Below, in pieces: positions 25,892-32,625 of a stretch of DNA of 64,000 bases. The notes under the pieces are model-generated. The model saw only the letters and a program-made list of their open reading frames with translations, did not search any database and was not told where the DNA came from. The stretch comes from Xenopus tropicalis. Its lineage: Eukaryota > Chordata > Amphibia > Anura > Pipidae. The stretch covers positions 153,805,658-153,869,657 of the forward strand of contig NC_030679.2 in NCBI RefSeq assembly GCF_000004195.4, read 5' to 3'. Made by a program: the position numbers and the translations under genes. Position 1 is the stretch's first letter; every line of letters starts with the position of its first letter.

Positions 25892-28800
25892 GAACCGGTA
25901 ACAGGTAAACAGGTGGAAGGGAGATATATTTCCCCTAGGTTCATCTCCTACTCCCTCATGTATAGTGGTGCTGAGTGGGTTAATTCCCCAAAGGAATCAC
26001 ACCTGGGCAATAATTAGCAGGCTAGATAGGCCTGCAGTCAGAGAGAGTGGGGGGCTGGAGCTGAGACTGTGAACTGAACTTGCTGTGTGAGGGTCTGTGC
26101 CTGCCTAAAGCAGCTTGGAGCATTTTCTCCCAAAGAGAAGGACTCTCACAAGGTACTGTGACTCTGGGGAGTTGTGTTTTTGGTTTAGCCGGTAATCCCA
26201 GTAGGGGACCGGTAATAGAGAGGGAAGCACCCTGTGTATTAGTTAGAGCCCAAGTGTGGCAAGGGTTTTGTTTACTTTTGTTTTACTTATGCTTCTGCTG
26301 GATACCAGAGTCAGTCATTGTACACAATAAAATGGACTGTATTCACCTAAAGGACTGTCTGTATGTCTGATCTCGCTTACATATGGTGGAGGACGCGGGC
26401 AAAGGCTATTTTCTCTTGGAAATAGTGAAGACAAAAATTTAAAGAGACAGACACTCTTAAAGGTGAAGTTTTTTTTTCCCTCTCCAAAACTAAAATGGAG
26501 GAAGTATTAAAGGTGATGCTGCAAACCCAGCAGCAGAACAATGCTAATCAGCAGCAAGCTAATACAAATCACCAGGAAGCGTTAAGGGTCCAGCAGCAGA
26601 GTAATGCTGCTCAGCAACAAACTAATCAGTTGTTGGTTGCACAAATAAATGCACAAGCAGAAGCCAGTAAAGTTACTTTAGAACAACAGCAGCAAGTGAA
26701 CTTGCATTTACAGCAGTGCATCCAAGCACTGGCGGAGAGGTTACAGGGTAGTACCGCCCTGGTGCAAGCACCAATAAATATCCGCAAAGCTGTGCAAAGG
26801 TCTCTGCAAAAGATGACGCCAGCGGATGATGTGGAGGCCTACCTGGCTGTGTTTGAGAGAGTTGCAGCACGGGAAAAGTTACCGCCAGAGGAATGGGCAG
26901 AGGTGGTAGCCCCTTACTTGACAGGCGAACCCCAAAAGGTGTACTATGACCTGAAGGAACAGGACTCGCATAACTATAATAAGTTGAAAGAGGAAATCCT
27001 GGTCCACCTTGGAGTCACTTTGGCTGTTCATGCCAAACGGTTCAATGACTGGGTTTACACCAGAGGCAAGTCTGCACGGGCGCAAATGCATGACCTGTTG
27101 TATCTCACAAGAAAGTGGCTGCAGCCTGACCTCAACACGGCCGATCAAGTAGTGGAGAGGATCGTCGTAGAACGGTACCGGAAAGCTCTACCCCGGGATC
27201 TCCAGCGGTGGGTTGGCCAGGCAGACCCCCAAGATATGACCCAGATGGTGGAGCTCATGGAGCGGTTTGTGGCTACGGAGGGTTACCTCGGAGAAGGAGT
27301 TTCCCCACAGCGCCCTGGCAAGGCTCAGAGACTGCAGGAGAATCCTGGTAAGACTGTTCCATTTCTTAAAGGGGTGGTTTCCCAAAATAACAGGGACAGA
27401 AACTCTGGTATGGCCACTGGACTTAATTCAGGCGCCAAGCCTAGAGTGGTGCCCAGTCAGCGGCAAGAGGCCTCTGATAGAGAGAGAACGGGGGTACAAT
27501 GCTTCCGATGTTGGGAGTTTAAATACTTAACCTTATCCGCGCTTAAAATAGTATTAATACCCAATGTGTAGAATATTTTTAGCAATTATCTAAAATCCAG
27601 AATAATACACAAAGAGTGACCCCACACCAATAATGTGAAATTAATAAATATAATTTAACGTGAACAGCTGCCTTCCTCCAAACTAATCCTCACTCAAACA
27701 AAACCATCTCAAACCAGAGTTGGCGCTCTCACAAAACAAATCACCGAGTGATGTGAATTAATTCAAACAATTTATTAGTGAATTATAATAAAAACATATA
27801 CACATAATTGATTCTAACAATATTAATCTAGATAAAATACACCAATATTGGTACTGCCCAAATGAGGGACCCAACTCTGTGCAAAGCCAGAGAGGGGGTA
27901 AAAGAAATAAATGGGGAACCCCAGTTTCCTGGGGCAGAAACAGTGTTCCCACGCATGGTCCTGAACCAGGATCTGTTATATCAAGTGAGCAAGATAAGGG
28001 GTGTAATTATAGAGCAACTGGTGGTGCCTCAGCAATATAGGAGGGTGGTGTTAGATATGGCACACCGACATGTGCTTGGGGGACACCTGGGAGTTGATAA
28101 AACTGCAGACAGAGTCCTCCAGAGGTTCTTTTGGCCTGGGGTAGCGGGGGATGTTAAGCGATACTGTAACTCCTGCCCAGACTGTCAGATAAATGCACCC
28201 AAGCCTCATTACAGAGGTCCGTTGGTTCCCCTTCCCATCATTGAGGTTCCCTTTGAGAGGGTTGCCATGGATTTGGTAGGGCCCCTGCCAAAATCCACTA
28301 GAGGGCACCAACACATACTGGTTATTCTGGATTACGCCACCCGATATCCTGAAGCAGTCCCCCTAAGAAATACTTCGTCAAAATGTATTGCCAAGGAGTT
28401 GGTACATTTGTTTTCCCGGGTGGGGATACCGAAAGAGATCCTGACAGATCAGGGTACCCCATTTATGTCCAAGGTAACCAAAGAGTTGTGGCGCCTCTTA
28501 GGTATTAAACATTTACGCACGTCCGTTTACCACCCTCAAACTGATGGGCTGGTTGAACGGTTTAATAAAACCCTAAAGGTTGAAACAAGGCTGTAGACAA
28601 AGACAGGCTGTAGACAAAGACAGGAAAAACTGGGACTGTCTGTTACCCTTTCTGTTGTTCTCCATCAGGGAGGTACCTCAAGCCTCAACGGGGTTCTCCC
28701 CATTTGAGCTACTATATGGTAGACACCCAAGGGGGCTGCTAGATATAGCCAAGGAAACTTGGGAACAGGAGGCTACCCCCTATAAGACTGTGGTAGAACA

Positions 28801-31716
28801 CATTGCTCAAATGCAAGAGCGTATTGCAGCTGTGTTACCCATAGTAAGGGAACACATGGCACAGGCACAGGAGGCCCAAAGCAGGGTTTACAACAGGTCT
28901 GCAACAGTAAGGACCTTTCAACTGTGGGAACCAGTACCAACACTCTGTCCCCAGGATTAGAGTAAGTTCCTGGCCAAATGGCAGGGGCCATATGAAATCG
29001 TCGAAAAGGTGGGTGAGGTGAACTATAAAGTAAGACAACCTGATAAGAGGAAACAAATTCAACTTTATCACGTGAATTTGTTAAAGCCATGGAGGCAGCA
29101 AGAACCTGTCGGTTTCACAAAAACAGGAAGTAAAAGAGTTTTTGATGAGAAACAGGGATGTCTTTTCTGACCTTCCTGGGCGAACCAATCTCATTAAACA
29201 TGATGTTGTTACTGAACCCCAGGTAAAGGTAAACGTGAAGCCCTACCGAATCCCTGAGGCACGGAGACAGGCAGTCTCCGAAGAGGTGAGGAAAATGTTA
29301 GAACTGGGGGTAATTGAGGAGTCCCACAGTGATTGGTCTAGCCCCATTGTTTTGATTCCCAAGCCTGATGGAAGTCTACGGTTCTGCAACGACTTCCGTA
29401 AATTGAATGAGGTCTCAAAGTTTGATGCCTACCCCATGCCCAGGGTAGATGAACTTATAGAGAGGCTGGGCCCTGCTAGGTACCTCACCACTTTAGATCT
29501 CACTAAAGGTTATTGGCAGGTACCTTTAACTAAACAGGCTAAGGAAAAGACAGCCTTCTAGAGATGTAGCGAACTGTTCGCCGGAGAACTAATTCGCACG
29601 AAAATCGGGTGTTCGCAAGTTCGCGAACTTTTAGCGATGTTCGCAATTTTGGGTTCGCCTTAGCTGGAGCCAAATTTTGACCTCTCACCCCAGAGCCAGC
29701 AGATACATGGCAGCCAATCAGGCAGCTCTCCCTCCTGGACCACCCCCGGACCACTCCCTTCCATATATAAACCGAAGCCCAGCAGCCATTTTACATTCTG
29801 CCTGTGTGTGCTTGATGAGTTAGCATAGGGAGAGAGCTGTGCAGGGGTTTGAGGGAGAGTTTAGGTAGCTTTGCTGACTAGTAATCTACTTTCTACTGCT
29901 CTGTATGTAGCTGCTGGGGGCAGCTGTCCTTCTGATCTCATCTGCTGTAATCCAATAGTCCTTGTAAGGACTGCTTTTATTTTCTGATTACTGATTACAA
30001 CAACGTATTTTTCAGAGAAATTTTTGCCCTTGATCCCCCTCCTGCATGCCACTGTCCAGGTCGTGGCACCCTTTAAACAACTTTAAAATCAGTTTTCTGG
30101 CCATAAATGGCTTTTCTAGGTTTCAAAGTTCGCCTTCCCATTGAAGTCTATGGGGTTCGCAAAGTTCGCAAAAGTTCGCACTTTTTGGCAGAAGTTCGTA
30201 AACGGGTTCGCGAACTTTTTTTGTGAGGTTCGCTACATCCCTACAGCCTTCTCTACCCCAGAGGGTCTTTTTCAGTATAATGTGTTACCCTTTGGTTTAC
30301 ATGGGGCCCCTGCAACGTTCCAAAGGTTAATGGATCGGGTCCTTAAGCCACATAGACCCTACGCCTCAGCCTATTTAGATGATGTAGTCATCTTCAGCAC
30401 AGATTGGGAGTCTCACTTAGCAAAAGTGCAGGTGGTGCTAGACTCAATACGAGAAGCTGGACTTACTGCCAACCCTAAAAAGTGTGCAATAGGGATGGAA
30501 GAGGCCAAGTACCTAGGCTATGTGATTGGAAGAGGGGTAGTACAGCCTCAAATAAATAAAGTAGAGGCAATACAAAAGTGGCCCCAACCAGTGACAAAGA
30601 AGCAAGTTCGTGCCTTCCTGGGGATAGTGGGCTACTATCGCAGATTTGTGCCTAACTTTGCTTCCATTGCAGCTCCTCTAACAGACCTTACAAAAGGGAA
30701 CAACTCAGTGATGATCAAGTGGTCTGCAGAGGCTGAGAAAGCTTTTATAGAGCTTAAAAATTCCCTGTGTAGACAGCCGGTACTGATAACGCCCGATTTC
30801 AAGAAAGAATTTGTGGTACAGACAGACGCCTCAGATGTAGGACTGGGAGCTGTCCTCTCCCAAGTGGTAAATGGCGAGGAACACCCAGTAGTCTATTTAA
30901 GCAGAAAGCTTACACCAGCTGAGAGGAGGTACTCCATTGTAGAAAGGGAGTGCCTGGCCATTAAGTGGGCATTGGAGGCCCTGAAGTACTATTTACTGGG
31001 TCGTAAGTTTAGGTTGATCACTGACCATGCTCCCCTTAGATGGATGTCAGAGAATAAGGAAAAGAATGCTCGAGTCACCAGATGGTTTCTGGCTCTGCAG
31101 AACTTTAAGTTTACAGTGGAGCATAGGTCTGGGGCATTGCAAGGGAATGCAGATGCCCTCTCAATAGTTTATTGTCAGGTGGCTCATTGTGCTCAGCCCT
31201 ACGGGCTGAAGCAGAGGGGGGGGATATGTGAACCGGTAACAGGTAAACAGGTGGAAGGGAGATATATTTCCCCTAGGTTCATCTCCTACTCCCTCATGTA
31301 TAGTGGTGCTGAGTGGGTTAATTCCCCAAAGGAATCACACCTGGGGAATAATTAGCAGGCTAGATAGGCCTGCAGTCAGAGAGAGTGGGGGGCTGGAGCT
31401 GAGACTGTGAACTGAACTTGCTGTGTGAGGGTCTGTGCCTGCCTAAAGCAGCTTGGAGCATTTTCTCCCAAAGAGAAGGACTCTCACAAGGTACTGTGAC
31501 TCTGGGGAGTTGTGTTTTTGGTTTAGCCGGTAATCCCAGTAGGGGACCGGTAATAGAGAGGTAAGCACCCTGTGTATTAGTTAGAGCCCAAGTGTGGCAA
31601 GGGTTTTGTTTACTTTTGTTTTACTTATGCTTCTGCTGGATACCAGAGTCAGTCATTGTACACAATAAAATGGACTGTATTCACCTAAAGGACTGTCTGT
31701 ATGTCTGATCTCGCTT

Positions 31717-31769
<53 letters not shown>

Positions 31770-32150
31770 GGGCAATGCTCAGTTACCCAAACAGTTTGGA
31801 ACCTTATAACTGAGGAAATCATCAGCCTCCTGGTCTTTTCCCGGTGCCCTTTCAGCCCAGTCCGACCCAGTCTGACTCTGCTACCAACCCAACTGGATCC
31901 TGAGGGACTGAACCGGCAGCTTCTATCATCGCTTGAGCCAAGAGACCCCCTTAGCAGTCTCCAGTGAAACAGTCTGTCGGGTTTGTACCTTACTGAGATC
32001 CATTTTCAAACTCTGACTTATTTCCTTTTTGTTTTCCTCCAGGAATCGAGCCAAAGCTTCCAATTGGGCGAAACGGAACTTGGCGCCCCGTGTTCTCCCT
32101 GCCAGGAAGCTGCTGCGCAGGCGCCGTAATGTCTCTTCCTGAGGCTCCAT
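6034..32150 (-). CDS. aldh3b1: ALDH3B1-like aldehyde dehydrogenase gene (nine coding exons, complete)
   Basis: An NAD(P)-dependent dehydrogenase that oxidises medium- and long-chain aldehydes from lipid peroxidation to acids. Nine coding exons with GT-AG borders join in phase to 1410 nt, 469 aa, against about 468 aa for mammalian ALDH3B1. In the spliced protein, PWNYP is at 113-117 (oxyanion-hole Asn115), the general base Glu210 lies in TLELGGKNP, the catalytic nucleophile Cys244 in FNAGQTC, and EEIFGP is near 333-338. The last four residues are CSLQ, a CaaX prenylation box, which agrees with the membrane-anchored ALDH3B branch. The start ATG sits one base after a strong splice acceptor, so at least one 5' non-coding exon lies upstream at higher coordinates. 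Introns are packed with minisatellites and transposons. No disabling change was seen in any exon. ALDH3A paralogues are less likely because they end in a membrane helix or lack CaaX. Confidence 0.95.
6263..7016. repeat. 38-bp minisatellite in ALDH3B1-like intron 8, about 20 copies
   Basis: Tandem units of 38 bp containing tatagggaggtactgctggg followed by cccacagcactggaacac. Some copies carry gaatgggaacac or a shortened ggaatacaggta variant near the right end. The array fills most of the intron between exons 9 and 8. Confidence 0.95.
7220..7319 (-). CDS. aldh3b1: ALDH3B1-like coding exon 8
   Basis: 100 nt encoding [20 protein letters not shown] and thirteen more residues to FGGI plus one base. 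Acceptor tccgtttgtag, donor ATTG|GTAAGTGCG. Confidence 0.92.
7370..7662. repeat. Low-complexity (ttaccccattatcc) repeat in intron 7
   Basis: Irregular repetition of attaccccatta, tatcccac and cctacagaaacccc, roughly 11-15 bp per motif. Pyrimidine-rich on the plus strand. Confidence 0.85.
7784..8083. repeat. 36-bp minisatellite seeded from the exon 7 splice donor
   Basis: About eight 36-bp units, each tatccgactcacctgggatt then tagaggagtaccccca. Read on the minus strand every unit is the last 18 coding bases of exon 7 followed by its GTGAGT donor. GT dinucleotides of intact copies lie at 7813, 7849, 7885, 7921, 7957 and 7993 (lower coordinate); the real donor is at 8063-8064. The copy next to the exon (about 8019-8050) has lost 2 bp and its GT. 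Confidence 0.93.
8065..8231 (-). CDS. aldh3b1: ALDH3B1-like coding exon 7
   Basis: 167 nt; completes Ala317 and encodes [20 protein letters not shown] through SSKSQ. Acceptor ttattttgcag, donor CCCAG|GTGAGTCGG. The last 18 bases of this exon and the following intron bases form one unit of the 36-bp array next to it, so the native donor is the first of a row of look-alike donors. Confidence 0.93.
8232..8526 (-). other. ALDH3B1-like intron 6
   Basis: A short intron without an array or a recognisable element, apart from loosely repeated gacagtacct motifs near 8355-8420. Confidence 0.6.
8527..8913 (-). CDS. aldh3b1: ALDH3B1-like coding exon 6 (catalytic exon)
   Basis: 387 nt, the largest exon. 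It carries both catalytic residues: Glu210 in [10 protein letters not shown] and Cys244 in [12 protein letters not shown]. It also has [12 protein letters not shown] of the cofactor-binding region and the conserved LGRIIN block. Acceptor ttctgcag, donor ATTG|GTAAGT. Confidence 0.95.
8960..12525. repeat. 74-bp minisatellite in ALDH3B1-like intron 5, about 39 copies
   Basis: Units of 74 bp contain agctctaatgcccccgtgtg, agggttagtaccccagtaag and tacattgctatagggtattg. One copy at about 8960-9027 is separated from the rest by an hAT-type insertion (9028-9702), so the array existed before that insertion. Variant units (gtgtgagggtt with 2 bp lost, cccacgtgtgcg, attgatttat) recur in blocks, which suggests multi-unit amplification. 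Confidence 0.96.
9028..9702. mobile_element. hAT-type non-autonomous element in the 74-bp array
   Basis: A 675-bp insertion with terminal inverted repeats cagtgctgtccaactggcgg on the left and, as complement on the right, cagtgtccaacttctgtggt. CAGTG ends and internal ggcccg/cggccc are typical of Charlie-like hAT elements. The flanks (ctataggg / ctatatat) share only their first five bases, so the 8-bp duplication is not proven. No transposase; the inside has short CT/GT-rich inverted repeats (about 9421-9520). Confidence 0.7.
12526..12846 (-). other. 3' part of ALDH3B1-like intron 5 adjoining exon 5 donor
   Basis: AT-rich single-copy-looking sequence between the 74-bp array and exon 5. Nothing recognised. 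Confidence 0.45.
12847..12928 (-). CDS. aldh3b1: ALDH3B1-like coding exon 5
   Basis: 82 nt encoding [20 protein letters not shown] and FDYIFFT plus one base of Gly188. Acceptor cgtgttacag, donor ACAG|GTAAAT. It is bordered by the 74-bp minisatellite on one side and the AT-rich 26/29-bp array on the other. Confidence 0.92.
12999..13176. repeat. AT-rich 26/29-bp minisatellite, left part
   Basis: Units tactatgttatatttattcc plus ttatatta, alternating 26 and 29 bp. The same array resumes at 13766-13842 after an hAT insertion and is then broken again by CR1 copy 2. Confidence 0.9.
13177..13765. mobile_element. hAT MITE with perfect 8-bp target duplication
   Basis: A 589-bp element flanked by ccttatat at 13169-13176 and 13766-13773, a perfect 8-bp duplication inside the 26/29-bp array. 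It begins caggggtagggaacctatgg and ends aaaggttcccgatccctg, so the terminal inverted repeats are CAGGG(A/G)T-type, characteristic of hAT. It carries no intact transposase. An internal palindrome occupies about 13267-13352. Confidence 0.9.
13267..13352. repeat. Internal palindrome within the hAT element
   Basis: Arms cggcggatagaagacgt and acgtcttctatccgccg flank a short centre around attctaagccttagaa, and the match extends outward through gcgtggct/ggctacgc with a few mismatches. Could be a smaller MITE nested in the hAT element or an ancestral foldback. Confidence 0.7.
13766..13841. repeat. AT-rich 26/29-bp minisatellite, right part
   Basis: Continuation of the array at 12999-13176, identical in unit sequence, ending where LINE sequence begins (ttttgagaacgggg at about 13842). 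Confidence 0.85.
13842..15635 (+). mobile_element. CR1-type LINE copy 2
   Basis: A 5'-truncated CR1-like element with most of the reverse transcriptase, the C-terminal domain and a 3' end with ggttgaacttgatggacact, tcttttttcaaccc and a tatgtaactatgtt tail. It is inserted within the AT-rich minisatellite of ALDH3B1-like intron 4, opposite in orientation to the host gene. It is longer at the 5' end than copy 1 and is a separate subfamily member. Confidence 0.88.
13843..15502 (+). pseudogene. CR1 LINE ORF2, frameshifted
   Basis: The frame is open from 13843 to about 14890 with [20 protein letters not shown], the [19 protein letters not shown] block, [27 protein letters not shown] and FADDTKL. 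Near 14890-14970 the reading frame shifts and resumes in another frame through 15502 ([58 protein letters not shown]). The endonuclease is absent. A single frameshift region is seen and no other disabling change. Confidence 0.85.
15640..15936. other. Spacer with dispersed-repeat-like gaatcc motifs
   Basis: Contains repeated ggattcagc/gaatcc motifs (about 15735-15820) of a type common in Xenopus non-autonomous elements, and an octamer-like atgcaaat at about 15640. No element ends could be fixed. Confidence 0.35.
15937..17192. repeat. 19-bp pyrimidine-rich minisatellite in intron 4, about 66 copies
   Basis: Units gtacctctaacctctcccc, with cta, tcg and tatcccc variants. The plus strand is almost pure pyrimidine, so long homopurine-homopyrimidine tracts result. 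The unit resembles a scrambled telomeric CCCTAA but no canonical telomere repeat is present. Confidence 0.95.
17193..17520 (-). other. Intron 4 sequence next to exon 4
   Basis: No exon, array or element recognised between the 19-bp array and exon 4. Confidence 0.4.
17521..17606 (-). CDS. aldh3b1: ALDH3B1-like coding exon 4
   Basis: 86 nt; completes Gly132 and encodes [20 protein letters not shown] and eight more residues to DK. Acceptor ttttcctttag; the donor AAG|GTCTGTCT is a weak GT site. Confidence 0.9.
17607..18074 (-). other. Part of ALDH3B1-like intron 3, nothing recognised
   Basis: Mixed-composition sequence without a repeat period or recognisable coding similarity; open frames are under 90 codons. 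Confidence 0.4.
18075..19215 (+). mobile_element. CR1-type LINE copy 3, degraded and split by a MITE
   Basis: Closely related to copy 2 in sequence but badly decayed. It starts around ttgaacatgtaaaggtaaac and includes [20 protein letters not shown], a frameshift in the CHMVL/HGFMGN region, then [11 protein letters not shown] with the catalytic YLDF block altered to YLYF. Further deletions remove the FADD block context. It is interrupted at 18869-19155 by a Harbinger-type MITE and ends shortly after about 19210. Confidence 0.82.
18869..19155. mobile_element. Harbinger-type MITE inside CR1 copy 3
   Basis: 287 bp with terminal inverted repeats ggggctgattcattaa and, as complement on the right, ggggcagatttattaa. 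TAA at 18866-18868 and 19156-19158 is the 3-bp duplication, and LINE sequence resumes on both sides. The inside has many TCGxA motifs. Non-coding despite a chance open frame. Confidence 0.85.
19413..19533 (-). CDS. aldh3b1: ALDH3B1-like coding exon 3
   Basis: 121 nt, residues 92-131 plus one base. Contains [19 protein letters not shown] and so the oxyanion-hole Asn115. Acceptor ggaacag, donor CTG|GTAAGTAC. The sequence upstream of the acceptor is purine-rich and the polypyrimidine tract is poor. Confidence 0.92.
19534..20103. other. Intron 2 segment with an unrecognised, possibly coding-derived stretch
   Basis: Read on the minus strand, pieces such as [20 protein letters not shown] and SAHHPIV look like a hydrophobic protein, but they are broken by stops and frame changes. 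This may be a decayed retrocopy or repeat; I cannot name a parent gene. Confidence 0.25.
20104..21733. repeat. 67-bp minisatellite in ALDH3B1-like intron 2, about 24 copies
   Basis: Units of 67 bp with catttggcccataagctatg, gcacataccccatacatgaa and tgaatatccccagtaggtac. Some units gain one C (tatcccccag) and become 68 bp. Because 67 is not divisible by 3, overlapping 65-codon minus-strand frames recur every unit; these are artefacts. The variants at about 20904-20965 recur at 21375-21435, showing a seven-unit duplication of about 470 bp. Confidence 0.95.
21760..21870 (-). CDS. aldh3b1: ALDH3B1-like coding exon 2
   Basis: 111 nt, residues 55-91 (begins [10 protein letters not shown], ends DEFVAKNL). 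Acceptor tgtctctcag, donor CTG|GTAAGTAC, phase 0 on both sides. The 67-bp minisatellite of intron 2 ends only about 25 bp from this donor. Confidence 0.93.
21930..22196. repeat. 52-56-bp tandem repeat, 5 copies
   Basis: Units with atgtgcacagacaatatatt, attattactatgtatatatc and ccactcacactcactc. Lies between exon 2 and the long AT-rich array in intron 1. Confidence 0.9.
22197..25805. repeat. 26-bp AT-rich minisatellite in intron 1, about 140 copies
   Basis: Units ctgtactgtatttatatata then ctatac, with acccgtactg, gaatttat and atttacctatatac variants and several runs of pure (ta)n. A block around 23000-24000 recurs at about 24520-25560: the rare string tactacaccg is at 23211 and 24722, an offset of 1511 bp. 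Long open frames across it (over 350 codons) are artefacts of the low-complexity sequence. Confidence 0.95.
25889..26381 (+). repeat. 5' LTR of the Gmr1-like element
   Basis: 493 bp from tgtgaaccggtaacaggtaa to ctgatctcgcttaca, TG...CA bounded. Contains acaataaaatgg, a polyadenylation hexamer, about 55 bp before the end. Confidence 0.93.
26383..26400 (+). promoter_or_regulatory. Candidate primer binding site of the Gmr1-like element
   Basis: tggtggaggacgcgggca starts a few bases after the 5' LTR and begins with TGG as a primer binding site should. I cannot assign the tRNA by eye. Confidence 0.45.
26495..27521 (+). CDS. Gmr1-like Gag with SCAN-like capsid region (3'-truncated)
   Basis: ATG at 26495 with A at -3. 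Residues 1-95 are a Gln/Asn-rich, probably coiled-coil stretch. Residues about 110-265 form the capsid part, whose later half ([35 protein letters not shown], then MVELMERFV) has the layout of the SCAN dimerisation domain of vertebrate zinc-finger proteins. A nucleocapsid knuckle starts as CFRC and is cut after the second Cys, where unrelated AT-rich DNA begins. Gag in this group forms the capsid shell. The last conserved codon is about 27521; the open frame beyond it is not Gag. Confidence 0.85.
27522..27850. other. AT-rich insertion or replacement where the protease should be
   Basis: About 330 bp of AT-rich DNA separates the broken zinc knuckle from the integrase. No DTG/DSG protease motif is found. 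No terminal repeats or target duplication could be defined, so it could be an insertion with a deletion or a recombination product. Confidence 0.5.
27862..29090 (+). pseudogene. Gmr1-like integrase (frameshifted)
   Basis: The zinc-binding HHCC region is [20 protein letters not shown] followed by CNSCPDC. The catalytic core has Asp in AMDLVGPLP, Asp in LTDQGTPF and Glu in [11 protein letters not shown]. Near 28590-28610 a short repeat of agacaaagacaggctgtag changes the frame; the C-terminal part resumes as [17 protein letters not shown] to about 28956, a TAG follows at about 28958, and the GPY/F-like [18 protein letters not shown] lies at 28980-29040. The gene is placed 5' of the reverse transcriptase. 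Confidence 0.87.
29095..29558 (+). pseudogene. Gmr1-like reverse transcriptase, N-terminal part
   Basis: Contains [38 protein letters not shown] and [16 protein letters not shown] (first catalytic Asp). The frame stops at the hAT element inserted at 29559, within the CAGCCTTC target. The remainder is at 30252-31226 in a compatible frame. Confidence 0.88.
29559..30243. mobile_element. hAT MITE inside the Gmr1-like reverse transcriptase
   Basis: 685 bp flanked by CAGCCTTC at 29551-29558 and 30244-30251, a perfect 8-bp duplication. Ends tagagatgtagcgaac on the left and, as complement on the right, tagggatgtagcgaac. The inside is full of ttcgcgaac/gttcgcaaa motifs that fold back near both ends. 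No transposase; the open frame crossing its right end is a chance fusion with the reverse transcriptase. Confidence 0.92.
30252..31226 (+). pseudogene. Gmr1-like reverse transcriptase C-terminal part and RNase H
   Basis: Continues after the hAT element with [20 protein letters not shown], the catalytic YLDD box in [13 protein letters not shown], and the thumb [18 protein letters not shown]. RNase H follows with [34 protein letters not shown] and TDHAPLRWM. The frame runs into the 3' LTR. No second disabling change is seen in this part. Confidence 0.88.
31213..31226 (+). promoter_or_regulatory. Polypurine tract of the Gmr1-like element
   Basis: agaggggggggata immediately precedes the 3' LTR and would prime plus-strand DNA synthesis. 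Confidence 0.75.
31227..31719 (+). repeat. 3' LTR of the Gmr1-like element
   Basis: 493 bp, the same length as the 5' LTR, with two substitutions visible (ctgggcaat/ctggggaat and agagggaag/agaggtaag). The (ta)n tract resumes directly after it. Confidence 0.93.
31989..32150 (-). CDS. aldh3b1: ALDH3B1-like coding exon 1
   Basis: 162 nt, residues 1-54, starting [20 protein letters not shown]. The acceptor before it is tctctctggcacag and the ATG follows one base later; the donor is AAG|GTACAAAC. Ends in phase 0. Confidence 0.93.
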
Positions 32151-32229
32151 CCTGTGCCAGAGAGATGGGAACACGTCACCATGGAAACACCAAGCACCCC
32201 TTACAAACATGGCCCAATATTCACACATA

Positions 32230-32560
32230 AATTATTATTATTATTAACATTTATTTATAAAGCGCTAACATATCCCGCAGCGCTGTACAATAAGTGGGTT
32301 TCATACATTGGACATACAGAGTAACATATAAAGCAATCAATAACTGATACAAGAGTTGAAGAGAGCCCTGCCCAAAAGAGCTTACAATCTACAAGGAGAA
32401 AGGGTTGAGACACAAGGTGTGGGCATGACCAGAGTTGGAGAGGTGGGGCACAGGGTGTTGCTAAACTAGATTAGGGTAGGCCTCTCTAAATAAATGTGTT
32501 TATTGGGAGATTGGGAGAAAGTCTGATAGTTTGTGGGAGCGAATTCCAGAGAATTAATGT
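32230..32560. repeat. Dispersed repeat with gcgctaacatatcccgcagc
   Basis: (att)n followed by aacatttatttataaagcgc and taacatatcccgcagcgctg, a motif that recurs in amphibian genomes. Termini and family could not be fixed. It lies just upstream of the first ALDH3B1-like coding exon, where a 5' UTR exon could be hidden; none was recognised. Confidence 0.5.
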
Positions 32561-32625
32561 ATTTTTCTACCCACGATGCAGTGGTTTTGTCCCAAAATTT
32601 CCACATAATTGCAGGTGCACATTAA

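Larger units (their letters stand above)
25889..31719 (+). mobile_element. Gmr1-like Ty3/gypsy LTR retrotransposon (defective)
   Basis: A 5.83-kb element within an (AT)n tract of ALDH3B1-like intron 1. It has two 493-bp LTRs (25889-26381 and 31227-31719) that differ at two positions I can see, a polypurine tract and, in order, gag with a SCAN-like region, integrase, then reverse transcriptase and RNase H. Integrase upstream of reverse transcriptase is the unusual order known for the Gmr1 group. The copy is defective: the protease region is replaced by 27522-27850, the integrase is frameshifted at about 28590, a stop lies near 28958, and an hAT element splits the reverse transcriptase. Confidence 0.92.

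Noticed and set aside
27522..27850. A protease domain between Gag and integrase of the Gmr1-like element
   Set aside because: No DTG/DSG motif in any frame; the DNA is AT-rich and unrelated.
30141..30251. Start of a 404-codon frame covering the reverse transcriptase
   Set aside because: The first 34 or so codons are hAT MITE sequence; the natural frame continues from 29558.
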